From Desulfurococcales archaeon (lineage in GTDB: Archaea; Thermoproteota; Thermoprotei_A; Sulfolobales; Ignisphaeraceae): a DNA stretch of 9,413 nucleotides. Positions 1 through 5,679 of this stretch are shown one piece after another (position 1 is the first letter of the stretch; the number at the start of each line of letters is the position of its first letter). The stretch spans positions 1 through 9,413 of the forward strand of contig JAMOOB010000258.1 in NCBI GenBank assembly GCA_027066265.1, read 5' to 3'. The notes below the pieces were generated by a model. It made no database searches. It was not told the DNA's origin and saw only the letters and a list, made by a program, of their open reading frames with translations. The position numbers and the translations under genes were made by a program.

Positions 1-243
1 TCCCCATCCAAGCGCTAGAGCAGGTCCTATAATTGGTCCCGCACCAGCAATCGATGCGAAGTGGTGACCGTAGAGAACATACTTGTTCGCTGGTACATAG
101 TCTATACCATCGTAGAACTTATGCGCCGGGGTTTCCCTCGACGGATCCGCTTGGAACACTTTCTTTTCTAGGTACTTACCGTGCGTGAAGTAGAATAGCG
201 CGTATATCGCCAACGCCGTTATTACGATCAATGCCGTTAACAC
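1..243 (-). CDS. cstA: CstA-family transporter, N-terminal 81 residues (partial at left edge)
   Basis: This is the beginning of a carbon-starvation CstA-type integral membrane transporter; family members import peptides or pyruvate across the cytoplasmic membrane. A hydrophobic first helix at residues 2-19 is followed by a polar stretch with DGIDYVPANKYVLYGHH (residues 45-61) and then FASIAGAGPIIGPALAL (62-78). This order, with the YVP(A/T)(N/D)K and GHHFA-IAGAGP-GP signatures, is diagnostic of the family. The rest of the protein lies beyond the left edge. The frame is closed upstream by TAG at 268-270, and the GTG at 241-243 is the first possible start, which places the first helix where the family has it. 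A TATA-like box lies about 34 nt upstream, so the leader should be very short. The gene is divergent from the ATPase operon. The family call is firm; the substrate is not known. Confidence 0.93.
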   Translation of the reverse strand, partial: MLTALIVITALAIYALFYFTHGKYLEKKVFQADPSRETPAHKFYDGIDYVPANKYVLYGHHFASIAGAGPIIGPALALGWG

Positions 244-273
244 GTAGCCCGCCTTGGGGGGCGCAGACTATGG

Positions 274-281
274 TAAAAAGC
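274..281 (-). promoter_or_regulatory. Probable TATA box for cstA
   Basis: On the minus strand this reads GCTTTTTA, an archaeal box-A-like sequence. Transcription starting about 26 nt downstream would begin near 251 and leave a leader of about 8 nt before the GTG start. Inferred from sequence and spacing only. Confidence 0.5.
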
Positions 282-300
282 TTTGTGCACTACAAACACC

Positions 301-308
301 TTAAAAGC
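301..308 (+). promoter_or_regulatory. Probable TATA box of the four-gene ATPase operon
   Basis: TTAAAAGC is a typical crenarchaeal box A. Its centre lies about 28 nt before the GTG at 332, which fits a leaderless or nearly leaderless first gene. It sits about 26 bp from the divergent cstA TATA box. Confidence 0.6.
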
Positions 309-331
309 TAGGCGTAGCGGGGTTGATCGCG

Positions 332-610
332 GTGAATATCAGTTTGCATCCGATACGCAAACTCTTTGAAGTACTAAGCGAGATGTTTAGGGGTCGCGCA
401 GTCGAGTATGTATCGGTCGAGCTACGCGAGCTCGAGAACGTGTTCGCTCTCGTACTCCTAGGCTCGTTCGTAGGGTTCCCGAGTCCACCAACACCTATAG
501 CGCTACGCTTGCTACCCTACCTAGCCAAGGAGTTGCTCGTCATGCAGCGTATCAGCGAGAGGCTCGACGATATGTTAGCAGAGATGGCGGGGATCTTCGA
601 GGTGACGTAG
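332..610 (+). CDS. Small uncharacterised protein, first gene of the ArsA/Get3-like operon
   Basis: I do not recognise a named family for this 92-residue protein. It has an amphipathic N-terminal part (residues 1-35), a short hydrophobic stretch (36-50), a proline-rich turn PSPPTP (50-55), and a likely helical C-terminal part (57-90) with charged residues. The hydrophobic run is too short for a confident membrane span, so a membrane-associated or partner-binding protein is equally possible. I prefer the GTG at 332 to the TTG at 323 because it lies at leaderless distance from the TATA box; the TTG would add three residues. The stop codon abuts the ATG of the ATPase gene, and the last codons carry that gene's Shine-Dalgarno, so the two are probably translationally coupled. 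A functional link to the ATPase is inferred from position only. Confidence 0.72.
   Translation: MNISLHPIRKLFEVLSEMFRGRAVEYVSVELRELENVFALVLLGSFVGFPSPPTPIALRLLPYLAKELLVMQRISERLDDMLAEMAGIFEVT
599..605 (+). promoter_or_regulatory. Shine-Dalgarno for the ATPase gene
   Basis: GAGGTGA is a full match to the archaeal anti-Shine-Dalgarno, 5 nt before the ATG at 611. It lies inside the 3' end of the upstream coding region. Confidence 0.85.
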
Positions 611-1588
611 ATGAAGGTGTACTTCTTCGTCGGTAAGGGAGGAGTAGGTAAGACAACCTCTGCCGCTGCTTTCTCCATGCTCTTAGCTTCGAGAGGTCTA
701 CGAACATTGATAGTATCGCTCGACCCAGCCCACAACCTCGGCGACGTATTCGGAATTCCACTCGGTGAAAAACCTAAGCAGATTGTCGAGAATCTTTGGG
801 GTATAGAGGTAGACTTCGATCGCGCTGTTCAGCAACACCTCAAGAATCTATGCGATCGCATCAAGGATGCTTACGCGTATCTAAGGGTTCTAAACCTAGA
901 TCGATACATCGATACACTTCGACATGCACCAGGCGTAGAGGAGTACGCTGCCCTAGAGAAAGTCGTTGAGTTCATCAAGCGCAGCAAGGATATCGATGCT
1001 CTCGTATTCGATACTCCTCCAACGGGCTTAACCGTGAGAATGCTTGCGCTACCGTTCGTGAACGAGGTATGGCTCGAGAAATTGCTGGAGTTGAGGAGAG
1101 CTATCCTAGAGCGTAGGAAAGCGATTGCAAAGATACTGAAGCAGGAACTCGTTGCTGAGATCGGTGGCGAGAAGGTTAAGCTTCCAACCGAAGAGGAAGA
1201 GGATCCGGTATCCAAGGAACTCAGGAAGATGCTTAACGAGACACGCGAAGTTATAAACGTACTGAGGAATCCCTCCGTAACAAGCATTGGGTTGATTCTA
1301 AATCCCGAGACTCTACCCGTACTGGAAGCGAAACGCGCTCTCGAAACGTTTAGGAAGCTAGGTCTACCAACGAAGTTCGTGATAGTGAACAAAGTTCTTC
1401 GATTGAGTGGCTCCACACCTCCAGAGCTAGAGGCTAGACTCGAAGAACAGAGGAAAGCTCTCGAGATGATCGAGAACGAGTTTCGCGGACTTCGCATCGT
1501 CTACGTACCTCTTCTAGCTCGCGAACCTCGCGGTATCGATGCGCTGAAAGAGTACGCGAAGCATATAGAGGATCTACTCGAGGTGTAG
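611..1588 (+). CDS. ArsA/Get3-family ATPase
   Basis: This 325-residue soluble P-loop ATPase belongs to the ArsA/TRC40/Get3 group, dimeric ATPases that deliver tail-anchored membrane proteins or energise arsenite export. The deviant Walker A motif GKGGVGKT is at residues 8-15, switch I SLDPAHNLGD at 36-45, switch II DTPPTGLT at 134-141, the adenine-side NKV motif at 260-262, and the late VPLLAREPRG motif at 299-308. There is one ATPase domain of normal Get3 length, not the tandem form of bacterial ArsA. The stretch between NKV and the following helix (about 262-290), where zinc-binding Get3 proteins carry CxxC, has no cysteine, so a Zn-bridged dimer is unlikely. No arsenite pump or arsR is nearby, so an arsenic role has no local support. 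Neighbours are a small hydrophobic protein and a membrane-anchored protein. The ATPase family is firm; the client is unknown. Confidence 0.93.
   Translation: MKVYFFVGKGGVGKTTSAAAFSMLLASRGLRTLIVSLDPAHNLGDVFGIPLGEKPKQIVENLWGIEVDFDRAVQQHLKNLCDRIKDAYAYLRVLNLDRYIDTLRHAPGVEEYAALEKVVEFIKRSKDIDALVFDTPPTGLTVRMLALPFVNEVWLEKLLELRRAILERRKAIAKILKQELVAEIGGEKVKLPTEEEEDPVSKELRKMLNETREVINVLRNPSVTSIGLILNPETLPVLEAKRALETFRKLGLPTKFVIVNKVLRLSGSTPPELEARLEEQRKALEMIENEFRGLRIVYVPLLAREPRGIDALKEYAKHIEDLLEV
1580..1585 (+). promoter_or_regulatory. Shine-Dalgarno supporting a TTG start at 1592
   Basis: GAGGTG ends 6 nt before the TTG at 1592, the same spacing as for the genes starting at 2260 and 7799. It overlaps the last codons and stop of the ATPase gene. 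Confidence 0.8.
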
Positions 1589-1591
1589 ACC

Positions 1592-2248
1592 TTGCTACCG
1601 CTACCCACAACAATAACTCTCAGCGAAGCCATACTGGTCGTAGCTCTTTTCTCTGGAATCTCCGTGCTCCAGTTCTTTCGTGGCAGAAGAATCAATCTCG
1701 AGCTCATGAGGCATAGCGTAAGGGTTCTCGAACGAGTTCTAAGCCCGCGTGATAAGAACTACACGCTCGTCGGGCTCTACGTAGGGTACAAAGCCGTTCT
1801 ATGGCTCGATCGAGGTCCTCTGAACCGTGCCGAGGTAACGGTGCTGTTCCTGCCACGATACAGCGCTTTCTACTACCCTATCTCCAAGCTGGTTACGCGA
1901 TTCGATAGAGTGTACCTAACGTATTGGTACAGTAGGTATCTAGGCGAGGAGCTTCATCTCGTTAAGCATGGAGCTTACAGAAGATCGCCGAGGAAGATCA
2001 TCAAAGGCTTCGACAGCATGCAGCAACGCGAACTCGAGATAGATGGACATAAATTCGTAGCGGTGTACCGTAGCGAGAGACATCTAGGCAAGCTAGTGAA
2101 GTTCGTTAGGGATGTCGGAGCCGATATCGTTAATCACGTAGCTATAGTTCCCGAGAACCGTAGCCTATACATATACGCGAAGCTCGATCCCTTAAGGTTT
2201 GAACGCTTCGTGGAAAAGAGCTACGAGCTTGCTCGATCTCTCGCATAG
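1592..2248 (+). CDS. Single-span membrane protein of unknown function
   Basis: I do not recognise this 218-residue protein. It has one clear transmembrane helix near the N terminus (about residues 11-29), followed by the positive cluster RGRR (30-33). By the positive-inside rule, this puts the remaining 185 residues in the cytoplasm. That domain is mixed alpha/beta and rich in Tyr, Arg and Lys (e.g. YWYSRYLGEE at 111-120, RRSPRKIIKG at 130-139). I see no cysteine and no obvious catalytic motif. The TTG start is supported by a GAGGTG at ideal spacing. It lies 3 bp after the ATPase stop, and its own stop is followed at once by the Shine-Dalgarno of the THUMP gene. The context makes a membrane docking partner for the ATPase conceivable, but this is inference; a nucleic-acid role alongside the THUMP protein is an alternative. 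Confidence 0.82.
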   Translation: MLPLPTTITLSEAILVVALFSGISVLQFFRGRRINLELMRHSVRVLERVLSPRDKNYTLVGLYVGYKAVLWLDRGPLNRAEVTVLFLPRYSAFYYPISKLVTRFDRVYLTYWYSRYLGEELHLVKHGAYRRSPRKIIKGFDSMQQRELEIDGHKFVAVYRSERHLGKLVKFVRDVGADIVNHVAIVPENRSLYIYAKLDPLRFERFVEKSYELARSLA

Positions 2249-2253
2249 AGGTG
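2248..2253 (+). promoter_or_regulatory. Shine-Dalgarno that sets the THUMP gene start at ATG 2260
   Basis: GAGGTG ends 6 nt before the ATG at 2260. The in-frame GTG at 2251 is part of this element, so it is unlikely to be the start codon. Confidence 0.8.
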
Positions 2254-2259
2254 CCGCAT

Positions 2260-3396
2260 ATGACCGATCTCAGCCGTGTAGACATCATAGCTACGTGTAG
2301 GCTTGGTATGGAGAAGGTCGTTGCTAGCTACATAAAGGAACTCGATCCGGATGCAGAAGTCGTTCCAGCTCCCCGGAATTTATCCGGTATGGTGGTCGTT
2401 ATAGGTACTAAGGATAAGCATGGGCTAGCAAAGGCTATCCGAGAAAGGATTCCAGAGGTTGAGAAGGTATTCGTAGTCGAAGAACGTTGCCGTGCCGATA
2501 TCTCGGAGATCGTCGAAGCCGCTAAGAGATTGGTTCGCGAAAGGATTTCTCCCAACGAATCGTTTGCGGTTCGCACCGTTAGACGCGGTAAGCATAGCTT
2601 TACATCGATAGACGTCAACGTTGCCGTAGGTGCCGCAGTAAAGGAGCTTACGGGTGCTAAGGTAGATCTAGAGCACCCGGACAAGGTCGTGATGGTGCAG
2701 ATAGTCCATGAATGGGCTTTCCTAAGCCTGGTATCGGGACGCGAGTTCTGGAAGAAGATGAAGCCCTACAAGTTCCCGATGTACCGCGTCTTCAGATTGA
2801 TGAGCGTTGCTCACGAACCGTACCTCGGTCCCGAAGACGCCGCTTACACCATGGGTAGGAGAATCGGTCGCGAGGTACAGACCTACGAGGTTGGAGAGCT
2901 CGTCATTGCTCCGATAGGTCCCGTAGACGCATATCCGCTGTACCACTTCCTTCGAGGTCTCTTCGAAGGAATAGAATCTCGGTACGAGATCCAGCGTAGG
3001 AGCTACGGCCGCGAAGTCCACAGAGTCAAGGTCTCGGTACAGGATATGTACCAATTCGTTAGATCCCGCATGGGAGAACCCATCATAGTGTTCGAACCGG
3101 AGGGAGAACCAATATCGAAGGTAGCAGACGAGGTTGCTAAGCTCGTTATAGACTGCGTAAGGAAGGGTAGGAGGATCAACGTGATGGTTGGTGCTCGCGA
3201 AGGTGTTCCCACGGGAATCTTTCGATTCGCATCCATGGTGCTGGACGTGGCTCCCGGCATCGTTATATCTACGGACTACGCACTCGCATCAGCGCTCATA
3301 GCCTTGGCGACTGCAGTCCACGAACATCTCGTTCGAGAACTAGGTTCGGAGCTTTCTAAGGATAGCGGTAGCGATGTAGATGCAGAGGAAGGCTAG
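2260..3396 (+). CDS. THUMP-domain RNA-modification protein, probable SPOUT methyltransferase
   Basis: This 378-residue protein probably binds and modifies tRNA or another structured RNA. Residues about 8-160 match an N-terminal ferredoxin-like part plus THUMP domain: RTVRRGKHSFTSIDVN (105-120), VGAAVKEL (123-130), VDLEHPD (135-141) and VQIVHEWAFLSL (146-157) fit the usual THUMP pattern. The C-terminal half (about 208-360), with GAREGVPTGIFRFASMVL (311-328) and the Ala-rich helix LASALIALATAV (342-353), resembles the knotted SAM-binding region of SPOUT methyltransferases; this second assignment is inference. The last 15 or so residues are acidic and probably disordered, and their codons lie opposite the end of the permease gene. 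The start is ATG 2260, 11 bp after the upstream stop, chosen from the Shine-Dalgarno. It is the last gene of the operon. The modified RNA position is unknown. Confidence 0.88.
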   Translation: MTDLSRVDIIATCRLGMEKVVASYIKELDPDAEVVPAPRNLSGMVVVIGTKDKHGLAKAIRERIPEVEKVFVVEERCRADISEIVEAAKRLVRERISPNESFAVRTVRRGKHSFTSIDVNVAVGAAVKELTGAKVDLEHPDKVVMVQIVHEWAFLSLVSGREFWKKMKPYKFPMYRVFRLMSVAHEPYLGPEDAAYTMGRRIGREVQTYEVGELVIAPIGPVDAYPLYHFLRGLFEGIESRYEIQRRSYGREVHRVKVSVQDMYQFVRSRMGEPIIVFEPEGEPISKVADEVAKLVIDCVRKGRRINVMVGAREGVPTGIFRFASMVLDVAPGIVISTDYALASALIALATAVHEHLVRELGSELSKDSGSDVDAEEG

Positions 3397-4209
3397 CCCT
3401 ATCATACCCGACGGAGGTAGGTCTAGCAGTATAGAGATCGCAAGACCTAGGCTACTAGCAGCGATCGAGATACATACAGCTACCTCCAGAACATCGCGTG
3501 CACTTCTACCGATTGCTATCCCTATCGCTGATGGAAGGAGTATCAGAACGTGTTGGAGAACGAAGCCCACCACCTTGACCATGGCTACGGAGGTTATCGC
3601 CAACGATACGTATATCGCGATGTCGTAGAGCCATACCCTAGAGGTTGCAAGCCTAACGTGATCCAGATCGAAACCCATGCATAGCGATACTCGGTGCACG
3701 GCGATCGCTACGAAGAACATCGCCACGGATATAGCTACCACGAGAAGAACCTCGTTCCAATCCACGAGCAGAGGATCGCCGACTATTAGCGATAGCGGTG
3801 AGTAACGCATGCTTAGATACGTAGCTATCCAAGTGATCGCGATAACGCTTCCGCAAGCCGTAGCCGATACCATTACCGAGGTCGCGATATCGGGATCCAC
3901 CCCGCGCTCCACGACGAAGCCCGTGACCAAGACTATCGCCGTACCGATCGCGAGAGCCCATAGATACGGATCAAGCAAGCCTACGTACGACGACAGCATC
4001 ACGCCTAGAGCAGCAGCGAAAAGAGCTGCATGAGGGGTTGCTGCAGCCATGAACATGAGCCTCCTCGCCGTAATGACACAGCTAACAGCTGCGAAGCATA
4101 TCGATACGGATACCACCGTAAGGAACCACCTTAGATCCGATAGAAAGTACGCCAACGCTAAGCATACAAACGAAGCTATGTAAAGGACAGACCTTCTCAC
4201 GGAAGCCAC
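3340..4209 (-). CDS. ABC-3 type metal transporter permease (ZnuB/MntB/TroC-like)
   Basis: This 289-residue polytopic membrane protein has at least eight hydrophobic segments (roughly 7-23, 29-46, 59-75, 82-100, 113-131, 152-172, 192-214, 216-234, 241-262, 266-284). Family marks are TARRLMFMAAATPHAALFAAALG (47-69; S/THAA region), LSLIVGDPLL (139-148), and VGFVLQHVLILLPSAIGIAIG (214-234), followed by a paired helix ending near PPSG (265-268). ABC-3 permeases import Zn, Mn or Fe with a cytosolic ATPase and a surface binding protein; neither partner gene is in the window. The start is GTG 4209, about 37 nt below a TATA-like element; GTG 4200 is an alternative. The 3' end overlaps the convergent THUMP gene by 57 bp. 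The fold family is fairly secure; the metal is not known. Confidence 0.83.
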   Translation of the reverse strand: MASVRRSVLYIASFVCLALAYFLSDLRWFLTVVSVSICFAAVSCVITARRLMFMAAATPHAALFAAALGVMLSSYVGLLDPYLWALAIGTAIVLVTGFVVERGVDPDIATSVMVSATACGSVIAITWIATYLSMRYSPLSLIVGDPLLVDWNEVLLVVAISVAMFFVAIAVHRVSLCMGFDLDHVRLATSRVWLYDIAIYVSLAITSVAMVKVVGFVLQHVLILLPSAIGIAIGRSARDVLEVAVCISIAASSLGLAISILLDLPPSGMIGLAFLCIYIATAILRKLRT

Positions 4210-4243
4210 GATCTAGCCCCCTGGAACCCAGCACGATAGAGAC

Positions 4244-4249
4244 TATTAA
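4244..4249 (-). promoter_or_regulatory. Possible TATA box for the permease gene
   Basis: The minus strand reads TTAATA, the only A/T-rich hexamer in the local GC-rich background. Its centre is about 37 nt from the GTG at 4209, giving an expected leader of about 11 nt. The plus-strand reading (TATTAA) could equally serve a rightward transcript through the stem-loop and guide RNA. Confidence 0.4.
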
Positions 4250-4377
4250 CCTAGCGATAGCCCACAACCACCATATCCGCTCATAGGTACCGCAACACCA
4301 TTCATGCTCGGTCCCCCGGCTTCGCCTCGCTCCGCCGACGCCCGCGTCATTCGCGGGCGAATGAAGCGGAGCTCGAT
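4250..4377. other. Gene-free GC-rich stretch upstream of the guide RNA, with a two-tier stem-loop
   Basis: The ORFs here have compositions unlike proteins and no family features, so I read the stretch as non-coding. Its main content is an inverted repeat: inner arms CGCCCGCG (4339-4346) and CGCGGGCG (4352-4359) around a 5-nt loop, outer arms GCTCCGC (4329-4335) and GCGGAGC (4366-4372), with an asymmetric internal loop of 3 and 6 nt between them. No T-run follows on either strand, so it is not a simple terminator. A competing pairing, GCTTC (4319-4323) with GAAGC (4363-4367), is also possible. Bases 4250-4310 show nothing I can name. Confidence 0.6.
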
Positions 4378-4434
4378 TGCATGATGATAAGCTCGCCGCG
4401 CTGAGAAGTGATGAGTGCCGAGTTCGCTGAAGCA
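4378..4434 (+). ncRNA. Archaeal box C/D guide sRNA (2'-O-methylation guide)
   Basis: All four boxes are perfect and correctly spaced: C ATGATGA (4381-4387), D' CTGA (4401-4404), C' GTGATGA (4408-4414), D CTGA (4427-4430). The guide segments are 13 nt (4388-4400) and 12 nt (4415-4426), and the D'-C' spacer is 3 nt, typical of archaeal sRNAs. TGC (4378-4380) and GCA (4432-4434) can form a short closing stem. Such RNAs assemble with L7Ae, Nop5 and fibrillarin and direct methylation of the rRNA base paired to the fifth guide nucleotide upstream of D or D'. The gene sits alone between two minus-strand genes. No TATA box lies at the expected distance, so it may be processed from a longer transcript. 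Confidence 0.92.
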
Positions 4435-4528
4435 TAGCTTGTCGCAGTGATATGTACGCCGAGGATCTCGACCTACGAGCGCCATGCAGATCGAATCTTC
4501 ACGGCTACTACGGATCTGATTTCCCTCG
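4435..4528. other. Intergenic stretch after the guide RNA
   Basis: I see no gene, T-rich terminator or strong structure here, apart from a tiny CGAG/CTCG inverted repeat at 4460-4470 with a 3-nt loop. Confidence 0.5.
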
Positions 4529-5461
4529 CTACGAAGCCATACTAATGCTTACTCTACTGGAACTGTGCTTGCAGAGCTCTGCCGGTAGCTCTAGGACTAT
4601 CTCTAGACCTGCTCCTCCATCACCGTAGTGTTCGGGGTACCGATTCTTCAAAACGTTGCGGATCTCGTCACCGCTACAATGTATTGGATACACCTTCTCA
4701 ACTCCTAGCTCAATCAATTTGCTAGCTATCGCTTCGACAACGTCTTCGGGTGCTCCAGCTAGGTGCATACCGCCCAGAACTGCATAGATCTTGCCTCCGA
4801 GCGTTTCCTTAACCAACTGCACGATCTTCGCTACGCCCGGATGGCTACAGCCTACGAGTACTACGAATCCTTTCGAGGTGTTTATCGCCAACGATATTTC
4901 CCACGGAGGTCCATACAAAGGTTTCGTTACGTAGATCCCCCTAGCGATCTCCATAGTTTGGTTCACGACTACGGGCTCCAGACCTAGTTCTTCAACGTAT
5001 CTCTCAAGCCAAGGTTCGTTGAATGGTATGTATACGGGTATGCCTCTTCGTAGCGCTGCAAAAGCTTTCAGACCACCGTAGTGATCACCGTGTGCATGGC
5101 TAACCACAATCGCATCGATCTTGGAAAGATCGATTCCTAGTCTACGAGCGTTCTCGGTAAGAACCCTTGGATTCGGACCCGTATCGAATAGGATTCTACT
5201 CCACGGAGTCTCTACGTATATCGCTAGACCCCACGCGATCTCGAGATCGCGTCGATATCGATAGTTATCGACGAGCACCACCATCCTTACGCTACACGTA
5301 GCTTCAACGGATCTCGAGCTAGGTAGGGTACTGACTACGCTAGGAATCGTTGTGGCCCCCGGTCTTCTATGATGCTGGGAGCTGGTTACGAGGATCGCAA
5401 CAACGATTCCGAGCACTAGGATCAGAACTACGATAAGTGGTAGGAGGTTCGTGAACGACAA
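4529..5461 (-). CDS. Membrane-anchored metallo-beta-lactamase-fold hydrolase, COG1237 type
   Basis: This 310-residue protein has a hydrophobic N-terminal segment (residues 7-25), then a Ser/Pro-rich linker (27-50) and a metallo-beta-lactamase domain (about 58-292). Metal ligands are visible: H122, H124, D126 and H127 in SHAHGDHYGG, H207 in VGCSHPG, H233 in GGMHL and H261 in PIHCSG. The VLVDN opening (62-66), AWGLAIYVE (76-84) and LFDTGPN (91-97) place it in COG1237, whose members are often annotated as dihydropterin ribofuranosyl-aminobenzene phosphate synthase; that function is not established here. The N-terminal segment is either a signal anchor or an uncleaved signal peptide, so the domain probably lies outside the membrane, unusual for a cofactor enzyme. 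The TTG start lies 25 nt below a TATA box, fitting a leaderless mRNA. It is transcribed alone. Confidence 0.88.
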   Translation of the reverse strand: MSFTNLLPLIVVLILVLGIVVAILVTSSQHHRRPGATTIPSVVSTLPSSRSVEATCSVRMVVLVDNYRYRRDLEIAWGLAIYVETPWSRILFDTGPNPRVLTENARRLGIDLSKIDAIVVSHAHGDHYGGLKAFAALRRGIPVYIPFNEPWLERYVEELGLEPVVVNQTMEIARGIYVTKPLYGPPWEISLAINTSKGFVVLVGCSHPGVAKIVQLVKETLGGKIYAVLGGMHLAGAPEDVVEAIASKLIELGVEKVYPIHCSGDEIRNVLKNRYPEHYGDGGAGLEIVLELPAELCKHSSSRVSISMAS

Positions 5462-5481
5462 GTTCTCGCCCAGATCTTCGA

Positions 5482-5489
5482 GTTTAAGG
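5482..5489 (-). promoter_or_regulatory. TATA box for the COG1237 gene
   Basis: The minus strand reads CCTTAAAC. Its centre is about 25 nt upstream of the TTG at 5461, so transcription should begin at or next to the start codon. This supports the TTG start. Confidence 0.6.
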
Positions 5490-5641
5490 AGGTAATACGC
5501 TGCTCAAGATCGTCAGTGGAGCCCCCATATCCTCATCCACGTGATCCGACCATGGTGGGGCTCTCATCATCTCGTGTGGCTCGGTACGTACGTCTGCATC
5601 GTGGTTCTAAGCCTTTTCGTATATCGACGATCGCTATTCAA
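5490..5641. other. Divergent intergenic region with an inverted repeat
   Basis: The region separates the COG1237 gene from the DUF169 gene. GAGCCCC (5519-5525) and GGGGCTC (5557-5563) form a 7-bp inverted repeat with a 31-nt spacer that contains the palindrome ACCATGGT (5549-5556). On the minus strand, ATGATGA (5570-5564) and CTGA (5516-5513) give a weak C/D-like arrangement, discussed as a finding. The A/T-rich CGTATATCG (5619-5627) could be a promoter element in either direction. Confidence 0.45.
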
Positions 5642-5649
5642 GCTTAATT
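5642..5649 (+). promoter_or_regulatory. Possible TATA box for the DUF169/amidotransferase pair
   Basis: GCTTAATT lies about 35 nt before the TTG starts at 5680 and 5683. The GTATATC at 5620-5626 is a competing candidate that would leave a longer leader including the GGTGG at 5672-5676. Confidence 0.4.
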
Positions 5650-5679
5650 CTTCGGCTATGCAAATCTCCTTGGTGGTCT

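Noticed and set aside
871..1497. Minus-strand open frame of 208 residues opposite the ATPase
   Set aside because: It is Ser-rich and low in complexity, as expected from the antisense of a conserved gene with clear motifs.
611..1588. Arsenite-resistance (ars) operon
   Set aside because: The ATPase is a single domain, without the metal-binding cysteines of ArsA, and no arsB, acr3, arsR or arsC is nearby.
2251..2253. GTG as start of the THUMP gene
   Set aside because: It is part of the GAGGTG ribosome binding site for ATG 2260.
4319..4372. Stem-loop as a tRNA or H/ACA RNA
   Set aside because: No T-loop, acceptor pairing or anticodon arm could be found, and no ACA box follows the stem on either strand.
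4082..4485. Minus-strand open frames of 117 and 79 residues in and beside the intergenic region
   Set aside because: Composition is unlike a protein, and they cross the guide RNA and stem-loop antisense; no ribosome site or family feature.
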